Source of the DNA: Lysobacter sp. KIS68-7
GTDB taxonomy: Bacteria > Pseudomonadota > Gammaproteobacteria > Xanthomonadales > Xanthomonadaceae
Direction: 5' to 3'
NCBI RefSeq assembly: GCF_021284745.1
Contig: NZ_CP089925.1
Coordinates: 124,001-188,000, forward strand
Length of the DNA stretch: 64,000 bases
The stretch's first letter is position 1; every line of letters begins with the position of its first letter. The notes under the pieces are model-generated. The model made no database searches, had not been told where the DNA came from, and saw nothing but the letters and a program-made list of their open reading frames with translations. Positions 1 to 9,583 of the stretch are shown here, piece after piece. Made by a program: the position numbers and the translations under genes.

Positions 1-67
1 CACCGTCACCGACGTGATGGGCTTCCTCGCGTTCCTGGGGTTGGCGACGCTCATCCTGCTACGCTGA
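1..67 (+). CDS. mgtE: Magnesium transporter MgtE, C-terminal end (partial)
   Basis: Only the last 21 codons are inside the window, read from base 2 and ending at TGA 65-67. The residues contain TVTDVMGFLAFLGLATLILL, a single hydrophobic helix. It closely resembles the last membrane helix of MgtE-type Mg2+ channels, which is rich in Asp-Val-Gly-Phe before a Leu/Ile stretch. The gene converges on pyrB with a 10-base gap. The identification rests on one helix and is an inference. Confidence 0.55.
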   Translation, partial: TVTDVMGFLAFLGLATLILLR

Positions 68-77
68 ACGCAGCGAA

Positions 78-1025
78 TCAGGCGCCCAGCAACACTTCCA
101 GCACCGCCATGCGCGCAGCCACGCCGTTCGCCACCTGGCGCAGGATCAACGACTGCGGACCATCAGCGACGTCGTCATCGATTTCCACGCCGCGGTTCAT
201 CGGGCCCGGATGCAGCACGACCGCTTCCGGCGCGGCGCGCCTGAGGCGCTGCGCCGTCAAACCGTAAGCGCCGTGGTACTCGGCCAGCGAACCCACCAGG
301 CCTTCTTCCATCCGTTCGCGCTGCAGGCGCAGCATCATCACGGCGTCCACGCCTTCCAGCGCGGCGTCGAAATCCTGCGTCACGCTGCAACCGGCGAGCG
401 TCTCGTCGTTCGGCAGCAGCGACTTCGGCCCGCACACGCGGATCTCGCCCGCGCCGAGCGTGCGCAGCGCATGCAGGTCCGTGCGCGCGACGCGCGAATG
501 CTTCACGTCGCCGATGATGGCGACCTTGAGCTGCGAGAAGTCGCTGCCCTTGGCCTGGCGCAACGTGAGCATGTCGAGCAGGCCCTGCGTGGGATGCGCG
601 ATGCGGCCGTCGCCGGCGTTCACCAGCGCGGTGCCTGGACGCGCATCGCCGGCGAGCGCAGCGACCGCCCCGTCTTCGCGATGGCGCACGACGAAGCCGT
701 GCACGCCCATCGCTTCGAGGTTCTTCAGCGTGTCGCGCGCGGTCTCGCCCTTGCTCGTCGAGGACGTGCTGGCATCGAAGTTGAGCACGTCCGCGCCCAG
801 GCGCTGCGCGGCGATCTGGAAGCTCGAACGCGTGCGCGTGGAGGGTTCGAAGAACAGCGTGCACACCGTCTTGCCGGCGAGCGCGCTGCGCAACGCGGGA
901 TCGCCGCGGCGATCGTCGAAGTTCTGTGCAAGGTCGAGCAGGCGCACGAGCACCGTGCGGGGCAGACCTTCGAGCGTGAGGAAATGGCGCAGGCGTCCCT
1001 GCGCGTCGACCTGGGCGACAGTCAC
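78..1025 (-). CDS. pyrB: Aspartate carbamoyltransferase catalytic subunit
   Basis: Catalyses carbamoyl phosphate + aspartate to N-carbamoyl-aspartate, the committed step of pyrimidine synthesis. The 315-residue length is normal. The carbamoyl-phosphate site STRTR lies at residues 62-66, the substrate motif HPTQGLLD follows in mid-protein and HPGPMNRG starts near residue 272. The start is taken as GTG at 1025, because the reading frame upstream of it is Arg-rich and unlike PyrB. This GTG overlaps the stop of ruvX (GTGA), so the two are probably translationally coupled. It is the last gene of yqgE-ruvX-pyrB. No regulatory subunit gene (pyrI) is visible nearby. Confidence 0.95.
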   Translation of the reverse strand: MTVAQVDAQGRLRHFLTLEGLPRTVLVRLLDLAQNFDDRRGDPALRSALAGKTVCTLFFEPSTRTRSSFQIAAQRLGADVLNFDASTSSTSKGETARDTLKNLEAMGVHGFVVRHREDGAVAALAGDARPGTALVNAGDGRIAHPTQGLLDMLTLRQAKGSDFSQLKVAIIGDVKHSRVARTDLHALRTLGAGEIRVCGPKSLLPNDETLAGCSVTQDFDAALEGVDAVMMLRLQRERMEEGLVGSLAEYHGAYGLTAQRLRRAAPEAVVLHPGPMNRGVEIDDDVADGPQSLILRQVANGVAARMAVLEVLLGA

Positions 1026-1534
1026 TCGGCGGCTCCGTGGTTGGGCGGGGTCGGGGTGGGCGTGGGTGCATCGTCGATGCGGATCGCGTCCTGCGGCGCG
1101 GCGAGCCAGCGCTCGACGATGACGGCAGCGGCGACGGCATCGAGCGCGGCGGCGTCGCGGCGCTTCTTGCGGCCTTCGGCGCGATCGGACGCGAAACGTT
1201 GCGCGGCTTCGATGGAGCTCGCGCGTTCGTCGACGAGGACGACGGGCAAGCGATAGCGCCCGGACAGTTCGCGCGCGAAGGCATGCGCGCGACGACGGAT
1301 CGGCTGGTCGCCGCCATCCATCGTCATCGGGTCGCCGACCACCAGGCCGTCGGGGCGCCATTCGTTGCGCAGGCGGTCGATGGCATTCCAATCGGGGCCG
1401 TGCGCATGCACGTCGATCACCGCGAGCGCGCGCGCCCCGTGGCCGAAGGCGCTGCCGACTGCAACTCCTATCCGGCGAGCGCCGACATCGAAGCCAAGCA
1501 CCGTACCGTCGAGTTTCATGGGCGTGCCGGCCAT
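1022..1534 (-). CDS. ruvX: Putative pre-16S rRNA nuclease RuvX/YqgF
   Basis: YqgF-family RNase H-fold nuclease, known for trimming the 5' end of 16S rRNA. The N-terminal motif FDVGARRIGVAVG carries the first catalytic Asp. LVVGDP and VDERASS follow in the usual order, and Asp-Ala-Ala-Ala-Leu-Asp near the C-terminus supplies the last acidic residue. The chosen ATG at 1534 gives 170 residues. A GTG at 1552, overlapping the yqgE stop, or an ATG at 1519 are possible alternatives. The C-terminus has a Pro-Thr-rich tail (PTPTPTPP) beyond the fold. It sits between yqgE and pyrB with overlapping junctions, an order common in gammaproteobacteria. Confidence 0.9.
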   Translation of the reverse strand: MAGTPMKLDGTVLGFDVGARRIGVAVGSAFGHGARALAVIDVHAHGPDWNAIDRLRNEWRPDGLVVGDPMTMDGGDQPIRRRAHAFARELSGRYRLPVVLVDERASSIEAAQRFASDRAEGRKKRRDAAALDAVAAAVIVERWLAAPQDAIRIDDAPTPTPTPPNHGAAE

Positions 1535-1548
1535 GGCGCTGCCGTCCG

Positions 1549-2115
1549 TCACGCGTGCCCGCTGTAGTCGGCGACCTGCGTCAGGTCGATGCCGATGCTG
1601 CCCGCGGCCGCGCGCCAGCGCGCATCCAGCGGGATGTCGAACAACAGGCCCGCGTCCACCGGGACCATGAGCCAGCTGTCCTCGGTGAGTTCCTGTTCGA
1701 GTTGCCCCGCGCCCCAGCCGGCGCACCCGAGTGCGACCACGGCGTGCGTGGGACCGGCGCCGCCGGCCATGGCTTCCAGGATGTCGCGCGAGGTGGTCAC
1801 GTACAGCCGGTCGCTGATGGCGAGCGTGGAATCCCAGGCATCGCCCCCGTCGTGCAGCACGAAGCCGCGCTCGGGATGCACGGGGCCGCCGGAGAGCACG
1901 ATCTGCCCGCGCAGCGATTCGTCCTCGCTTTCGATGCCCATCTGCTGGAACACATCGCCCAGCGTGTACTCCGATGCGCGATTGACCACCACGCCCATCG
2001 CGCCTTCTTCGTCGTGCTGGCACACCAGCGTCACGCTGCGCGCGAATTGAGGGTCGGCGAGCGCCGGCAGCGCGATCAGCAAACGATTGGCGAGAGGCGT
2101 GGGTTGGGCCTGCAT
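1549..2115 (-). CDS. yqgE: UPF0301/AlgH family protein YqgE
   Basis: A 188-residue protein of the YqgE/AlgH family. The N-terminus reads [21 protein letters not shown], typical of the family, followed by GVVVNR and [15 protein letters not shown]. The molecular function is not established; the homologue AlgH was named for a link to alginate regulation in Pseudomonas. It is first in the yqgE-ruvX-pyrB run and lies just beyond the pilU terminator. No signal peptide or membrane segment is visible. Confidence 0.93.
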   Translation of the reverse strand: MQAQPTPLANRLLIALPALADPQFARSVTLVCQHDEEGAMGVVVNRASEYTLGDVFQQMGIESEDESLRGQIVLSGGPVHPERGFVLHDGGDAWDSTLAISDRLYVTTSRDILEAMAGGAGPTHAVVALGCAGWGAGQLEQELTEDSWLMVPVDAGLLFDIPLDARWRAAAGSIGIDLTQVADYSGHA

Positions 2116-2151
2116 GGCCGGGATTCTAGCCCCGGCGCAGGCCCGATGCGC

Positions 2152-2182
2152 AAAAAAAGAAGGAGCGGTTGCCCGCTCCTTC
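2152..2182 (-). terminator. Rho-independent terminator after pilU
   Basis: A perfect 10-bp stem (GAAGGAGCGG with CCGCTCCTTC, positions 2159-2168 and 2173-2182) has a 4-base loop. On the minus strand a run of seven T (2152-2158) follows it. It lies 25 bases beyond the pilU stop. Confidence 0.9.
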
Positions 2183-2206
2183 GATTCGATGCCGCTCTCG
2201 ATGGCG

Positions 2207-3337
2207 TTATCGGGCTTCGGCGACTTCCACGCCGTCGAGGCCCTGCGCCAGCGTCCGTGCGTCGCCGCCCTGCGCCAGCTTGATGCGCAGGCGCACTTCG
2301 TTCGCCGAGTCGGCGTAGCGCAGCGCGTCCTCGTAGGAGATCTCGCCGGCCTGGTACAGCTCGAACAGGCTCTGGTCGAAGGTCTTCATGCCGAGGTTGG
2401 TGGATTCCTTCATCACTTCCTTCAGCTTGTGGATCTCGCCGTCGCGGATGTAGTCCTGCACGAGCGGCGTGCCCAGCAGGATTTCCATCGACACGCGGCG
2501 CGCCTTGCCGTCGGGCGTCGGGATCAGCTGCTGCGCCACCACGCCCTTGAGGTTGAGCGAGAGGTCCATCAGCAACTGGCCGCGGCGGTCTTCCGGGAAG
2601 AAGTTGATGATGCGGTCCATCGCCTGGTTGGCGTTGTTGGCGTGCAGCGTGCACAGCACCAGGTGGCCGGTTTCGGCGAAGGCGATCGCGTGGTCCATGC
2701 CCTCGCGGGTACGCACCTCGCCGATCATGATCACGTCCGGCGCCTGGCGCAGCGTGTTCTTCAGGGCCGCGTCCCAGCTGTCGGTGTCGATGCCGACTTC
2801 GCGCTGGGTGATGATGCAGCCTTCGTGCTTGTGCACGAATTCGATCGGGTCCTCGATGGTGATGATGTGGCCCGTCGAGTTCTGGTTGCGGTAGCCGATC
2901 ATCGCCGCGAGCGAGGTCGACTTACCGGTACCGGTGGCGCCCACGAAGATGATGATGCCGCGCTTGGTCATCGCCAGCGTCTTGATGATCGGCGGCAGGT
3001 TCAGCTCTTCCACGCTCGGGATCTTGGTCTCGATGCGGCGCAGGACCATGCCGACCTGGTTGCGCTGGTAGAAGCACGACACGCGGAAGCGACCCACGCC
3101 GGCCACGCCGATCGCGAAGTTGCACTCGTGCGTCTTTTCGAACTCCTCGCGCTGCTGCGGGTTCATCACGTTGAGAACCAGGTCGCGGCTCTGCTGCGGC
3201 GTGAGCGGGTTCTGCGTGATCGGCGAAATCTTGCCGTGGACCTTCATCGAGGGCGGCATGCCGGCCGTGATGAACAGGTCCGACGCCTTCTGGTGCGCCA
3301 TCAGCTTGAGGAACGAGGTGAAATCGATGCTGCTCAT
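2207..3337 (-). CDS. pilU: Type IV pilus retraction ATPase PilU
   Basis: PilT/PilU-type secretion ATPase that helps PilT depolymerise type IV pili. The 376-residue length fits PilU, which carries a C-terminal extension relative to PilT. Walker A is GATGTGKS at residues 133-140. The Asp box reads [10 protein letters not shown], Walker B is DVIMIGEVR, and a His box follows ([15 protein letters not shown]). The C-terminal part beyond the ATPase core is variable and Ala/Glu-rich. It lies 18 bases downstream of pilT on the same strand, so the pair is likely one operon closed by the terminator at 2152-2182. Confidence 0.95.
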   Translation of the reverse strand: MSSIDFTSFLKLMAHQKASDLFITAGMPPSMKVHGKISPITQNPLTPQQSRDLVLNVMNPQQREEFEKTHECNFAIGVAGVGRFRVSCFYQRNQVGMVLRRIETKIPSVEELNLPPIIKTLAMTKRGIIIFVGATGTGKSTSLAAMIGYRNQNSTGHIITIEDPIEFVHKHEGCIITQREVGIDTDSWDAALKNTLRQAPDVIMIGEVRTREGMDHAIAFAETGHLVLCTLHANNANQAMDRIINFFPEDRRGQLLMDLSLNLKGVVAQQLIPTPDGKARRVSMEILLGTPLVQDYIRDGEIHKLKEVMKESTNLGMKTFDQSLFELYQAGEISYEDALRYADSANEVRLRIKLAQGGDARTLAQGLDGVEVAEAR

Positions 3338-3355
3338 GTTTGTGCTCCCCGACCG

Positions 3356-4393
3356 TTACTCGAACAGCCGCTTGTCCTTGGCGTATTCCTTCGCGTGCTG
3401 GCGCGTGACCATGCTGCGCTTCACGAGATCCTGCAGGTGCTGGTCGAGCGTCATCATCCCGTACGACTGGCCGGTCTGGATGGCCGAATACATCTGCGCC
3501 ACCTTGTCCTCGCGGATGAGGTTACGGATGGCCGGGATGCCGACCATGATTTCCCACGCCGCGGTACGACCGCCGCCGACTTTCTTCAGCAGCGCCTGCG
3601 AGATCACCGCGCGCAGCGATTCCGACAGCATCGAGCGCACCATCGGCTTTTCGCCGGCGGGGAACACGTCGATGATGCGGTCGATGGTCTTGGCGGCCGA
3701 CGAGGTGTGCAGCGTGGCGAACACCAGGTGGCCCGTTTCCGCGGCGGTCAGCGCCAGGCGGATGGTTTCGATGTCGCGCATTTCGCCGACCAGGATGTAG
3801 TCCGGGTCTTCGCGGAGCGCGGAGCGCAAGGCTTCGTTGAAGCCGTGCGTGTCGCGGTGCACTTCGCGCTGGTTGATCAGGCACTTCTGCGAGGTGTGCA
3901 CGAATTCGATCGGATCCTCGACGGAGAGGATGTGCGCGTATTCGTTCTTGTTGACGTGGTCGAGCATCGCCGCCAGCGTGGTCGACTTGCCCGAACCGGT
4001 CGGGCCGGTCACGAGGATCAGGCCCTGGGGCTGCTCGATCAGTTCCTTGAAGATCCGCGGGCATCCGAGGTCTTCCAGGGTCAGCACCTCGGAGGGAACG
4101 GTACGGAACACCGCACCGGCGCCGCGGTTCTGGTTGAAGGCGTTGACGCGGAAGCGCGCCAGACCCGGGATCTCGAACGAGAAGTCGACTTCGAGGAATT
4201 CCTCGTAATCGCGGCGCTGCTTGTCCGACATGATGTCGTAGACAAGCGCATGCACCTGCTTGTGGTCGAGGGCCGGGATGTTGATGCGGCGGACGTCGCC
4301 GTCCACGCGGATCATGGGCGGCAGGCCGGCGGACAGGTGGAGGTCCGAGGCCTTGTTCTTGACCGAGAACGCCAGGAGTTCGGCGATATCCAT
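3356..4393 (-). CDS. pilT: Type IV pilus retraction ATPase PilT
   Basis: Hexameric ATPase that powers pilus retraction and twitching. The 345-residue length is standard. It starts MDIAELLAFSVKNKASDLHL, the conserved PilT N-terminus. Walker A is GPTGSGKST at 130-138, the Asp box contains [10 protein letters not shown], Walker B is DYILVGEMRD, and the His box is AETGHLVFATLHTSS. The region ahead of the start (4394-4535) is shared with the divergent yggS and must hold both promoters. The arrangement yggS<->pilT-pilU is conserved in xanthomonads and pseudomonads. Confidence 0.97.
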   Translation of the reverse strand: MDIAELLAFSVKNKASDLHLSAGLPPMIRVDGDVRRINIPALDHKQVHALVYDIMSDKQRRDYEEFLEVDFSFEIPGLARFRVNAFNQNRGAGAVFRTVPSEVLTLEDLGCPRIFKELIEQPQGLILVTGPTGSGKSTTLAAMLDHVNKNEYAHILSVEDPIEFVHTSQKCLINQREVHRDTHGFNEALRSALREDPDYILVGEMRDIETIRLALTAAETGHLVFATLHTSSAAKTIDRIIDVFPAGEKPMVRSMLSESLRAVISQALLKKVGGGRTAAWEIMVGIPAIRNLIREDKVAQMYSAIQTGQSYGMMTLDQHLQDLVKRSMVTRQHAKEYAKDKRLFE

Positions 4394-4535
4394 GTTACGT
4401 GCTCCCCCGCACGGCAGTTTTCTTTCGACGATTTACGAACGACTGGTGCCGGGCACCCCCCGGCGGGCAGTATGGGCGCCGCCCCTCCCGGGGTGTCAAC
4501 CGCGATTCCCGCGTCGAACACGAGGTTGCGACGAG

Positions 4536-5216
4536 GTGCTCACCCACGCCCTGCATGCGGTCGTTCAACGACTTGATAACGCGGCCCGGCAAGCCGGTCG
4601 GCCACGACCTCGGCTATTGGCCGTCAGCAAGCTGCAGCCTGCCGAAGCAGTCGCCGGGCTCGCCGCGCAGGGCCAGCGCGCCTTCGGCGAGAACTACGTG
4701 CAGGAAGCGCAGGCCAAGCAGGCGACGCTGGCCGGCGACCCCCGCGCGTCCGGCATCGAGTGGCACCTGATCGGCCACCTGCAATCCAACAAGGCCGCGG
4801 TCGCCGCGTCGATCTTCGACTGGGTGCAGACCGTCGATCGCCTGAAGCTGGTGCCCTTGCTCGCGGCAGCGCGGACGGGTGGGCCGCCGCTGAACGTCCT
4901 GATCCAGGTGAACATCGACGACGAGGCCAGCAAGCACGGCTGCGCGCCCGGGGAAGCGGCCGGCCTGGCCGATGCCATCGCCGCGCACCCGCGCCTGGCG
5001 CTGCGCGGCCTGATGGCGATCCCGGCGCCGTTGCCGGACCTGCAACGCCGCCGCGCCGCATTCCACCGCATGAAAGTCCTCTACGACATCCTGGCCACCC
5101 GCCACCCATCGATGGACACGCTGTCGATGGGCATGAGCGAAGACTTCGAACTCGCCATCGCCGAAGGCGCAACACTCGTCCGGGTGGGCACGGCCCTGTT
5201 CGGCGCGCGGCAGTAA
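4536..5216 (+). CDS. yggS: PLP homeostasis protein YggS (PLPBP/COG0325)
   Basis: Pyridoxal-phosphate-binding protein that maintains PLP and amino/keto-acid balance and has no known catalytic activity. LLAVSKLQPAE near residue 25 carries the PLP lysine. FGENYVQE, EWHLIGHLQSNK and LSMGMSEDFELAIAEGAT are family signatures. GTG at 4536 is chosen because it gives 226 residues, the usual length, and no in-frame ATG fits. The proC start is only 10 bases beyond the stop, so yggS-proC is an operon, as in many bacteria. Confidence 0.93.
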   Translation: MLTHALHAVVQRLDNAARQAGRPRPRLLAVSKLQPAEAVAGLAAQGQRAFGENYVQEAQAKQATLAGDPRASGIEWHLIGHLQSNKAAVAASIFDWVQTVDRLKLVPLLAAARTGGPPLNVLIQVNIDDEASKHGCAPGEAAGLADAIAAHPRLALRGLMAIPAPLPDLQRRRAAFHRMKVLYDILATRHPSMDTLSMGMSEDFELAIAEGATLVRVGTALFGARQ

Positions 5217-5226
5217 ACTGCGCGAC

Positions 5227-6054
5227 ATGAATACGACCCTCCACACCGTCGCCTTCATCGGCGGCGGCAACATGGCGCGCAGCCTCATCGGCGGCCTCGT
5301 GGCGCGCGGCATGGCACCGCGTGCGATCCGCGTGTCCGAACCCGTCGATGCCCTGCGCGAGGCGCTCGCGAAGGATTTCGGCGTGACGGTGTTCGCCGAC
5401 AACGCGCACGCCATCGAAGGCGCCGACACCTGGATCTTCGGGGTGAAGCCGCAGGTGATGCGCGAGGTGTGCGAGGCGCTCGCGCCGGCTGCGCAATCGG
5501 CGAAGCCTTTGATGGTCTCAATCGCCGCGGGCATCACCACTACGCAACTCGAACGTTGGCTCGGCGGTGCGTTGCCCGTCGTGCGCACGATGCCGAATAC
5601 GCCTGCGTTGCTCGGGGCGGGCGTGACCGGTTTGTTCGCGAATGCGCGCGTGGATGCGGCCGGGCGTGCGCGCACGCAGGCCTTGCTCGAAGCGACGGGC
5701 CGTTGCGTCTGGATCGACGAGGAAGCACGGATGGACGCAGTGACCGCGGTGTCCGGCAGCGGCCCCGCCTACGTGTTCCTGCTCGCCGAAGCGCTGCAGG
5801 CCGCGGGCGAAGCCGAAGGCCTGTCGCACGAGGCCGCGCGCGTGCTCGCGCTGCAGACCATCCTCGGCGCGGGCCGCATGCTCGTGGAAAGCGATGTCGA
5901 ACCCGCCGAACTCCGCCGCCGCGTGACCTCGCCCAACGGCACCACGCATGCGGCCATCACGACCTTCCAGGCCGGCGGCTTCGAGGCGCTCGTCGCACGC
6001 GCCGTGCACGCGGCCGCCGCGCGCGGCAAGGAACTCTCCGATGCGAACGATTGA
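5227..6054 (+). CDS. proC: Pyrroline-5-carboxylate reductase
   Basis: Reduces 1-pyrroline-5-carboxylate to proline with NAD(P)H, the last step of proline synthesis. The Rossmann motif IGGGNMA is at residues 11-17. VVRTMPNTPALLGAG and AVSGSGPAYVFL are ProC signatures, and VTSPNGTTHAA lies near the C-terminus. The 275-residue length is normal. It follows yggS closely and overlaps the start of the next gene by 14 bases. Confidence 0.97.
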   Translation: MNTTLHTVAFIGGGNMARSLIGGLVARGMAPRAIRVSEPVDALREALAKDFGVTVFADNAHAIEGADTWIFGVKPQVMREVCEALAPAAQSAKPLMVSIAAGITTTQLERWLGGALPVVRTMPNTPALLGAGVTGLFANARVDAAGRARTQALLEATGRCVWIDEEARMDAVTAVSGSGPAYVFLLAEALQAAGEAEGLSHEAARVLALQTILGAGRMLVESDVEPAELRRRVTSPNGTTHAAITTFQAGGFEALVARAVHAAAARGKELSDAND

Positions 6055-6505
6055 TCGCCTGCACGCACCGTTGTTCGCCGCGTGCCTCGCGCTCGCGGCC
6101 TGCGGCGGCGGATCCGCGCCCACGCCTGCGCAACCCGCGCCGCCACCCGCGGAACTGCAGACCGGCGACGTGCACGTGCTCGCCTCCGCCGTCGACACGA
6201 TGGCACTGCCCGAACGCGTGACGCGGCAATACGGCATCCCGCGCGGTGAGCAGGTGTGGATGCTGCTGGTCACCGTGCGGCGCGGCGAGACCTCGGCCAC
6301 GGCGAAGGTCGAAGCGCGCGCGCAGACGCTGGAAGGCAACAACATCGCGATCAAGATGAAGGCGACGCCCACGGCGACGAACTACATCGATTACATCGGG
6401 ACGTTCTCGATCGCGGGGCCCGATACGCTGCGCTTCACCGTGGATGTCGCACCCGAAGGTGCGCCTTCGGCGCAACTGACGTTCTCGCGCGAAATCCCGC
6501 GCTGA
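6041..6505 (+). CDS. Lipoprotein, DUF4426-like
   Basis: A 154-residue predicted lipoprotein. The N-terminus has a short charged part, a hydrophobic stretch and the lipobox LAAC with Cys at about residue 19, then a Pro/Ala-rich linker. The remainder reads like a small beta-sandwich and includes TRQYGIPRG followed by LLVTVRRG. That pattern is typical of DUF4426 proteins, which in this family are encoded near proC or metW. ATG 6041 lies inside the end of proC, so the gene is translated from the same operon. The function is unknown; the protein is likely anchored in the periplasm. Confidence 0.75.
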   Translation: MRTIDRLHAPLFAACLALAACGGGSAPTPAQPAPPPAELQTGDVHVLASAVDTMALPERVTRQYGIPRGEQVWMLLVTVRRGETSATAKVEARAQTLEGNNIAIKMKATPTATNYIDYIGTFSIAGPDTLRFTVDVAPEGAPSAQLTFSREIPR

Positions 6506-6509
6506 CGAC

Positions 6510-7301
6510 TCAGCGCTTCGCGGCCCACGCCTGCACGATGCGGGCGATCTCGGTCACGCCATCGGTCAGCGCTGCCGGCCCCGGCTGCAGGATGATCGGC
6601 GACTTGATCTCGTGCAGTTCGTTGTCGCGTACCGCAGGCACGTTCTCCCAACCGACGCGCGCGGCGACGCGTTCGGGACGGAAGCGCTTGCCGCACCAGG
6701 AGCCGAGCACGATGTCGGGCGCGCGGCGGATCGTTTCTTCGTCGTCGGCGAGGATGCGGTGTTTGGCCAGCGATTCACGCGCGCGCTCGGGGAAGATGTC
6801 GTCGCCACCGGCGATGCGCACGAGTTCGGCGACCCACTGGATGCCGCTGATGCGCGGCTCGTCCCATTCTTCGAAGTAGACGCGCGGGCGTTGCGGCAGG
6901 CGCGCGGCGTCGGCGGCGATGACATCGAGGCCGCGCTGCAGCGAATCCGCATACGCATTCGCGCGATCGTCCGCCCCCACCAGGGCACCGAGGCGACGGA
7001 TGTAATCGAGGATGCCTTCGACACTGCGATGGTTGGAGATCCACACCTCCACGCCGCGTCGCACCAACTCGGCCGCGATATCGGCCTGGATGTCGGAGAA
7101 GCCGATGGCGAAGTCCGGATTCAGCGCGAGGATCGCCTCGATCTTCGCGCTGGTGAACGCACTGACCTTGGGCTTGTCGCGCCGTGCGGCCGTGGGGCGC
7201 ACCGTGAAACCGCTGATGCCCACGATGCGGTCCTGCTCGCCGAGCGCGTAGAGCGTTTCGGTCGGTTCCTCGGTGAGGCAGACGATGCGACGCGGACCCA
7301 T
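6510..7301 (-). CDS. Cobalamin/heme-type ABC substrate-binding protein (BtuF-like)
   Basis: A 263-residue protein of the BtuF/FecB-type class III binding fold: RIVCLTEEPTETLYALG, VVGISGF-like and ILALNPDFAIGFSD segments, then a long helix and a second lobe. No signal peptide is visible at the N-terminus, which begins MGPRRIVCL. Either the start lies elsewhere or, as often annotated in xanthomonads, this is a cytosolic cobalamin-binding-like protein. It converges with the lipoprotein gene and lies 3 bases downstream of pdxH on the same strand. No permease or ATPase gene is nearby, so the ligand is unassigned. Confidence 0.7.
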   Translation of the reverse strand: MGPRRIVCLTEEPTETLYALGEQDRIVGISGFTVRPTAARRDKPKVSAFTSAKIEAILALNPDFAIGFSDIQADIAAELVRRGVEVWISNHRSVEGILDYIRRLGALVGADDRANAYADSLQRGLDVIAADAARLPQRPRVYFEEWDEPRISGIQWVAELVRIAGGDDIFPERARESLAKHRILADDEETIRRAPDIVLGSWCGKRFRPERVAARVGWENVPAVRDNELHEIKSPIILQPGPAALTDGVTEIARIVQAWAAKR

Positions 7302-7304
7302 CGA

Positions 7305-7904
7305 TCAGGGCTGCAGCATGCGAACGGACCACGTGCCGTCGCCGCTGCATTCGTGCAGGTAGCGCTCGTGCAGGCGATACGCACCGCCGTACCAGAACTC
7401 CACCGTGCGCGGCACGATGCGGAAGCCGCTCCAGCGCGGGGGACGCGGCACGTCGCGATCGTCGAAGCGCGCAGCGACTTCGGCCAGGCGCGCTTCGAAG
7501 GCTTCCGGCGATTCCAGCGTCTCCGATTGCACCGACGCCCAAGCGCCCAGCTGGCTGCCGCGCGGCCGCGAAGCGAAGTACGCATCCGCCTCGGCGTCGT
7601 CGACGATCTCGACCGCGCCCTCCATCCGCACCTGCACGCCCTGCCGCACGCGCGGCCAGTGGAACAGCAACGCGGCGCGCGGATTGGCCTGCAGCTCGCG
7701 GCCCTTGCGCCCGTCCAGGTGGGTGTAGAAGACGAACCCGCGCTCGTCGTGCGCCTTGAGCAGCACGGTGCGGGCGGACGGCGCGCCCGTGGCATCGGCG
7801 CTGGCGACGGTCATCGCGGTGGGATCGGGTTCGCCCGCCGCGAGGGCTTCGTCGAACAGGCGGTCGAAGGTCGTCAGGACGTCGGCGGGCAGCGGGGGGC
7901 GCAT
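7305..7904 (-). CDS. pdxH: Pyridoxamine 5'-phosphate oxidase
   Basis: FMN enzyme that oxidises PNP/PMP to pyridoxal 5'-phosphate. Signatures in order are SARTVLLKAHDERGFVFYT, FHWPRVRQ, RPRGSQLGAWAS and WSGFRIVPRTVEFW with a terminal RLHER segment. The 199-residue length (start 7904) fits; an ATG at 7922 would add six residues and reach closer to the divergent aroK. The pdxH-aroK intergenic space is therefore only about 30 bases, so their promoters must overlap. Its position one gene from yggS, also tied to PLP, may be coincidence. Confidence 0.95.
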   Translation of the reverse strand: MRPPLPADVLTTFDRLFDEALAAGEPDPTAMTVASADATGAPSARTVLLKAHDERGFVFYTHLDGRKGRELQANPRAALLFHWPRVRQGVQVRMEGAVEIVDDAEADAYFASRPRGSQLGAWASVQSETLESPEAFEARLAEVAARFDDRDVPRPPRWSGFRIVPRTVEFWYGGAYRLHERYLHECSGDGTWSVRMLQP

Positions 7905-7935
7905 GCGGCCATTGTCGCGCATTAAGATCGCCGGC

Positions 7936-8475
7936 ATGAATCCCGCCCCCCACCTCGTCCTGGTCGGCCCCATGGGCGCCGGCAAGTCCACGATCGGCCG
8001 CCGCCTGGCCCAGCGCCTGGGCCTGCCGTTCGACGACATGGACGCGGCGATCGAATCCCATGCGGGGGCGAGCGTGTCGACCATCTTCGAACGTGAAGGC
8101 GAAGCGGGCTTCCGCGTGCGTGAGCGCGCAATGCTGAACGCGTTGCTGCAATCGCCGAGCCGCGTGATCGCCGCCGGGGGTGGCGTGGTGTTGTCGGAAG
8201 AGAATCGGCAGGCCCTGCAGGCGCGCGCGTTCGTCGTGTTGCTCGAGTTGTCGGTCGAAGGCCAGATGGAACGCCTCGCGCGCGATCGCACGCGGCCGCT
8301 GCTGCAACGCGAGGATCGCGAAGCGGTGTTGCACGCACTCGCCGAAGAACGCGCCGGCTTGTACTCGGATGTGGCCGACCTCCGTTTCCGCACCGATGGC
8401 CTTGCCGTCAACGACGCGGTGGTAACGCTCGGACGATTGATCGACGCGCAATGGCGACGCGAGGTGGCGGCATGA
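7936..8475 (+). CDS. aroK: Shikimate kinase
   Basis: Phosphorylates shikimate in chorismate synthesis. Walker A is GPMGAGKST at residues 11-19. DDMDAAIE and FRVRERAML carry the shikimate-binding Asp and Arg, and IAAGGGVVL is the conserved Gly-rich strand. The lid contains DRTRPLL. The 179-residue length is standard. The stop overlaps the aroB start (ATGA), so aroK-aroB are coupled, as is common in gammaproteobacteria. Confidence 0.97.
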   Translation: MNPAPHLVLVGPMGAGKSTIGRRLAQRLGLPFDDMDAAIESHAGASVSTIFEREGEAGFRVRERAMLNALLQSPSRVIAAGGGVVLSEENRQALQARAFVVLLELSVEGQMERLARDRTRPLLQREDREAVLHALAEERAGLYSDVADLRFRTDGLAVNDAVVTLGRLIDAQWRREVAA

Positions 8476-9569
8476 AGCATGTGGACGTCGGCGGCGCAGC
8501 GCCCTACCGCATCGCCATCGGCGAAGGCCTGCTGCGCGACGGCGCCGCACTCGCCAAGCACGTGCGCGGCCGCCATGTCATGATCGTGAGCGACGCACAG
8601 GTCGCGCCCTTGTATGCGCGCGATCTCGCGGACGCCCTGCAGGCGCACCTGCCCGATGCGCGCGTCATCGTCTCCTGCATTCCCGCAGGCGAAGCATCGA
8701 AAACCCTCGACCGCTTCGCCGAACTGATGCGCGAACTCGCCGACTTCGGCGCGACGCGCGATGCCTGCATCGTCGCGCTCGGCGGTGGCGTCGTGGGCGA
8801 TCTCGCGGGCTTCGCCGCCGCCTGCTGGATGCGCGGCATCGACTGCGTGCAGGTGCCGACGACGCTGCTGGCAATGGTCGACTCCTCCGTCGGCGGCAAG
8901 ACCGCCGTCGATCTTCCGCAAGGAAAGAATCTCGTCGGCGCCTTCCATCCGCCGCGCGCCGTGTTCGCCGACACCGCCACGCTGCGCACCCTGCCCGACC
9001 GCGAATTGCGCGCGGGCCTGGCCGAAGTCGTGAAGTACGGCGCCATCCGCGACATCGCCTTCCTCGACTGGCTGCAGGCCCACGCCGACGCCCTGCTCGC
9101 CCGCGACCCCGCCGCGCTCGTCGAAGCCATCGCCCGCAGTTGCGCGCACAAGGCCGACATCGTCGAACGCGATCCGCGCGAACGCGGCGAACGCGCGCTG
9201 CTCAACTTCGGCCACACCTTCGCGCACGCCATCGAGACCGAACAGGGCTATGGCGGCCTCAACCATGGCGAAGCCGTGTCCGTGGGCATGGTGTGCGCCG
9301 CGCACCTCTCGTCGCGGCTCGGCATGGCCCCCGAATCCGACGCCACGCGCCTGGCCGCGCTCCTCACCCGCTTCGGCCTCCCGGTCGCGATCCCGGCGGG
9401 CCTGGACCTCGCCGCGCTGGTCGACCGCATGCGCCTGGACAAGAAAGCGACGGCCGGATCCCTGCGTTTCGTGCTCTGGCGCGGGGCCGGCAAGGCCGAA
9501 ATCACGCCCGGGGTGAAGGACGCGGACGTCCTTGCGGCCATGCGGCCGTTACAATCTGCACCCCCTTAA
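8472..9569 (+). CDS. aroB: 3-dehydroquinate synthase
   Basis: Converts DAHP to 3-dehydroquinate. NAD-binding [14 protein letters not shown], the [13 protein letters not shown] loop and the metal-binding HTFAHAIE and [10 protein letters not shown] segments are all present in order. The 365-residue length is normal. ATG 8472 is preferred over an upstream in-frame ATG because it begins at the conserved MKHVDVGG and overlaps the aroK stop. Confidence 0.97.
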   Translation: MKHVDVGGAAPYRIAIGEGLLRDGAALAKHVRGRHVMIVSDAQVAPLYARDLADALQAHLPDARVIVSCIPAGEASKTLDRFAELMRELADFGATRDACIVALGGGVVGDLAGFAAACWMRGIDCVQVPTTLLAMVDSSVGGKTAVDLPQGKNLVGAFHPPRAVFADTATLRTLPDRELRAGLAEVVKYGAIRDIAFLDWLQAHADALLARDPAALVEAIARSCAHKADIVERDPRERGERALLNFGHTFAHAIETEQGYGGLNHGEAVSVGMVCAAHLSSRLGMAPESDATRLAALLTRFGLPVAIPAGLDLAALVDRMRLDKKATAGSLRFVLWRGAGKAEITPGVKDADVLAAMRPLQSAPP

Positions 9570-9583
9570 ACGTTGCGTCCCTG

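Noticed and set aside
2087-4576. Long plus-strand frame of 829 codons across pilU and pilT
   Set aside because: It is the antisense shadow of two recognised genes in GC-rich DNA; its residues are Arg/His/Val-rich without any domain pattern.
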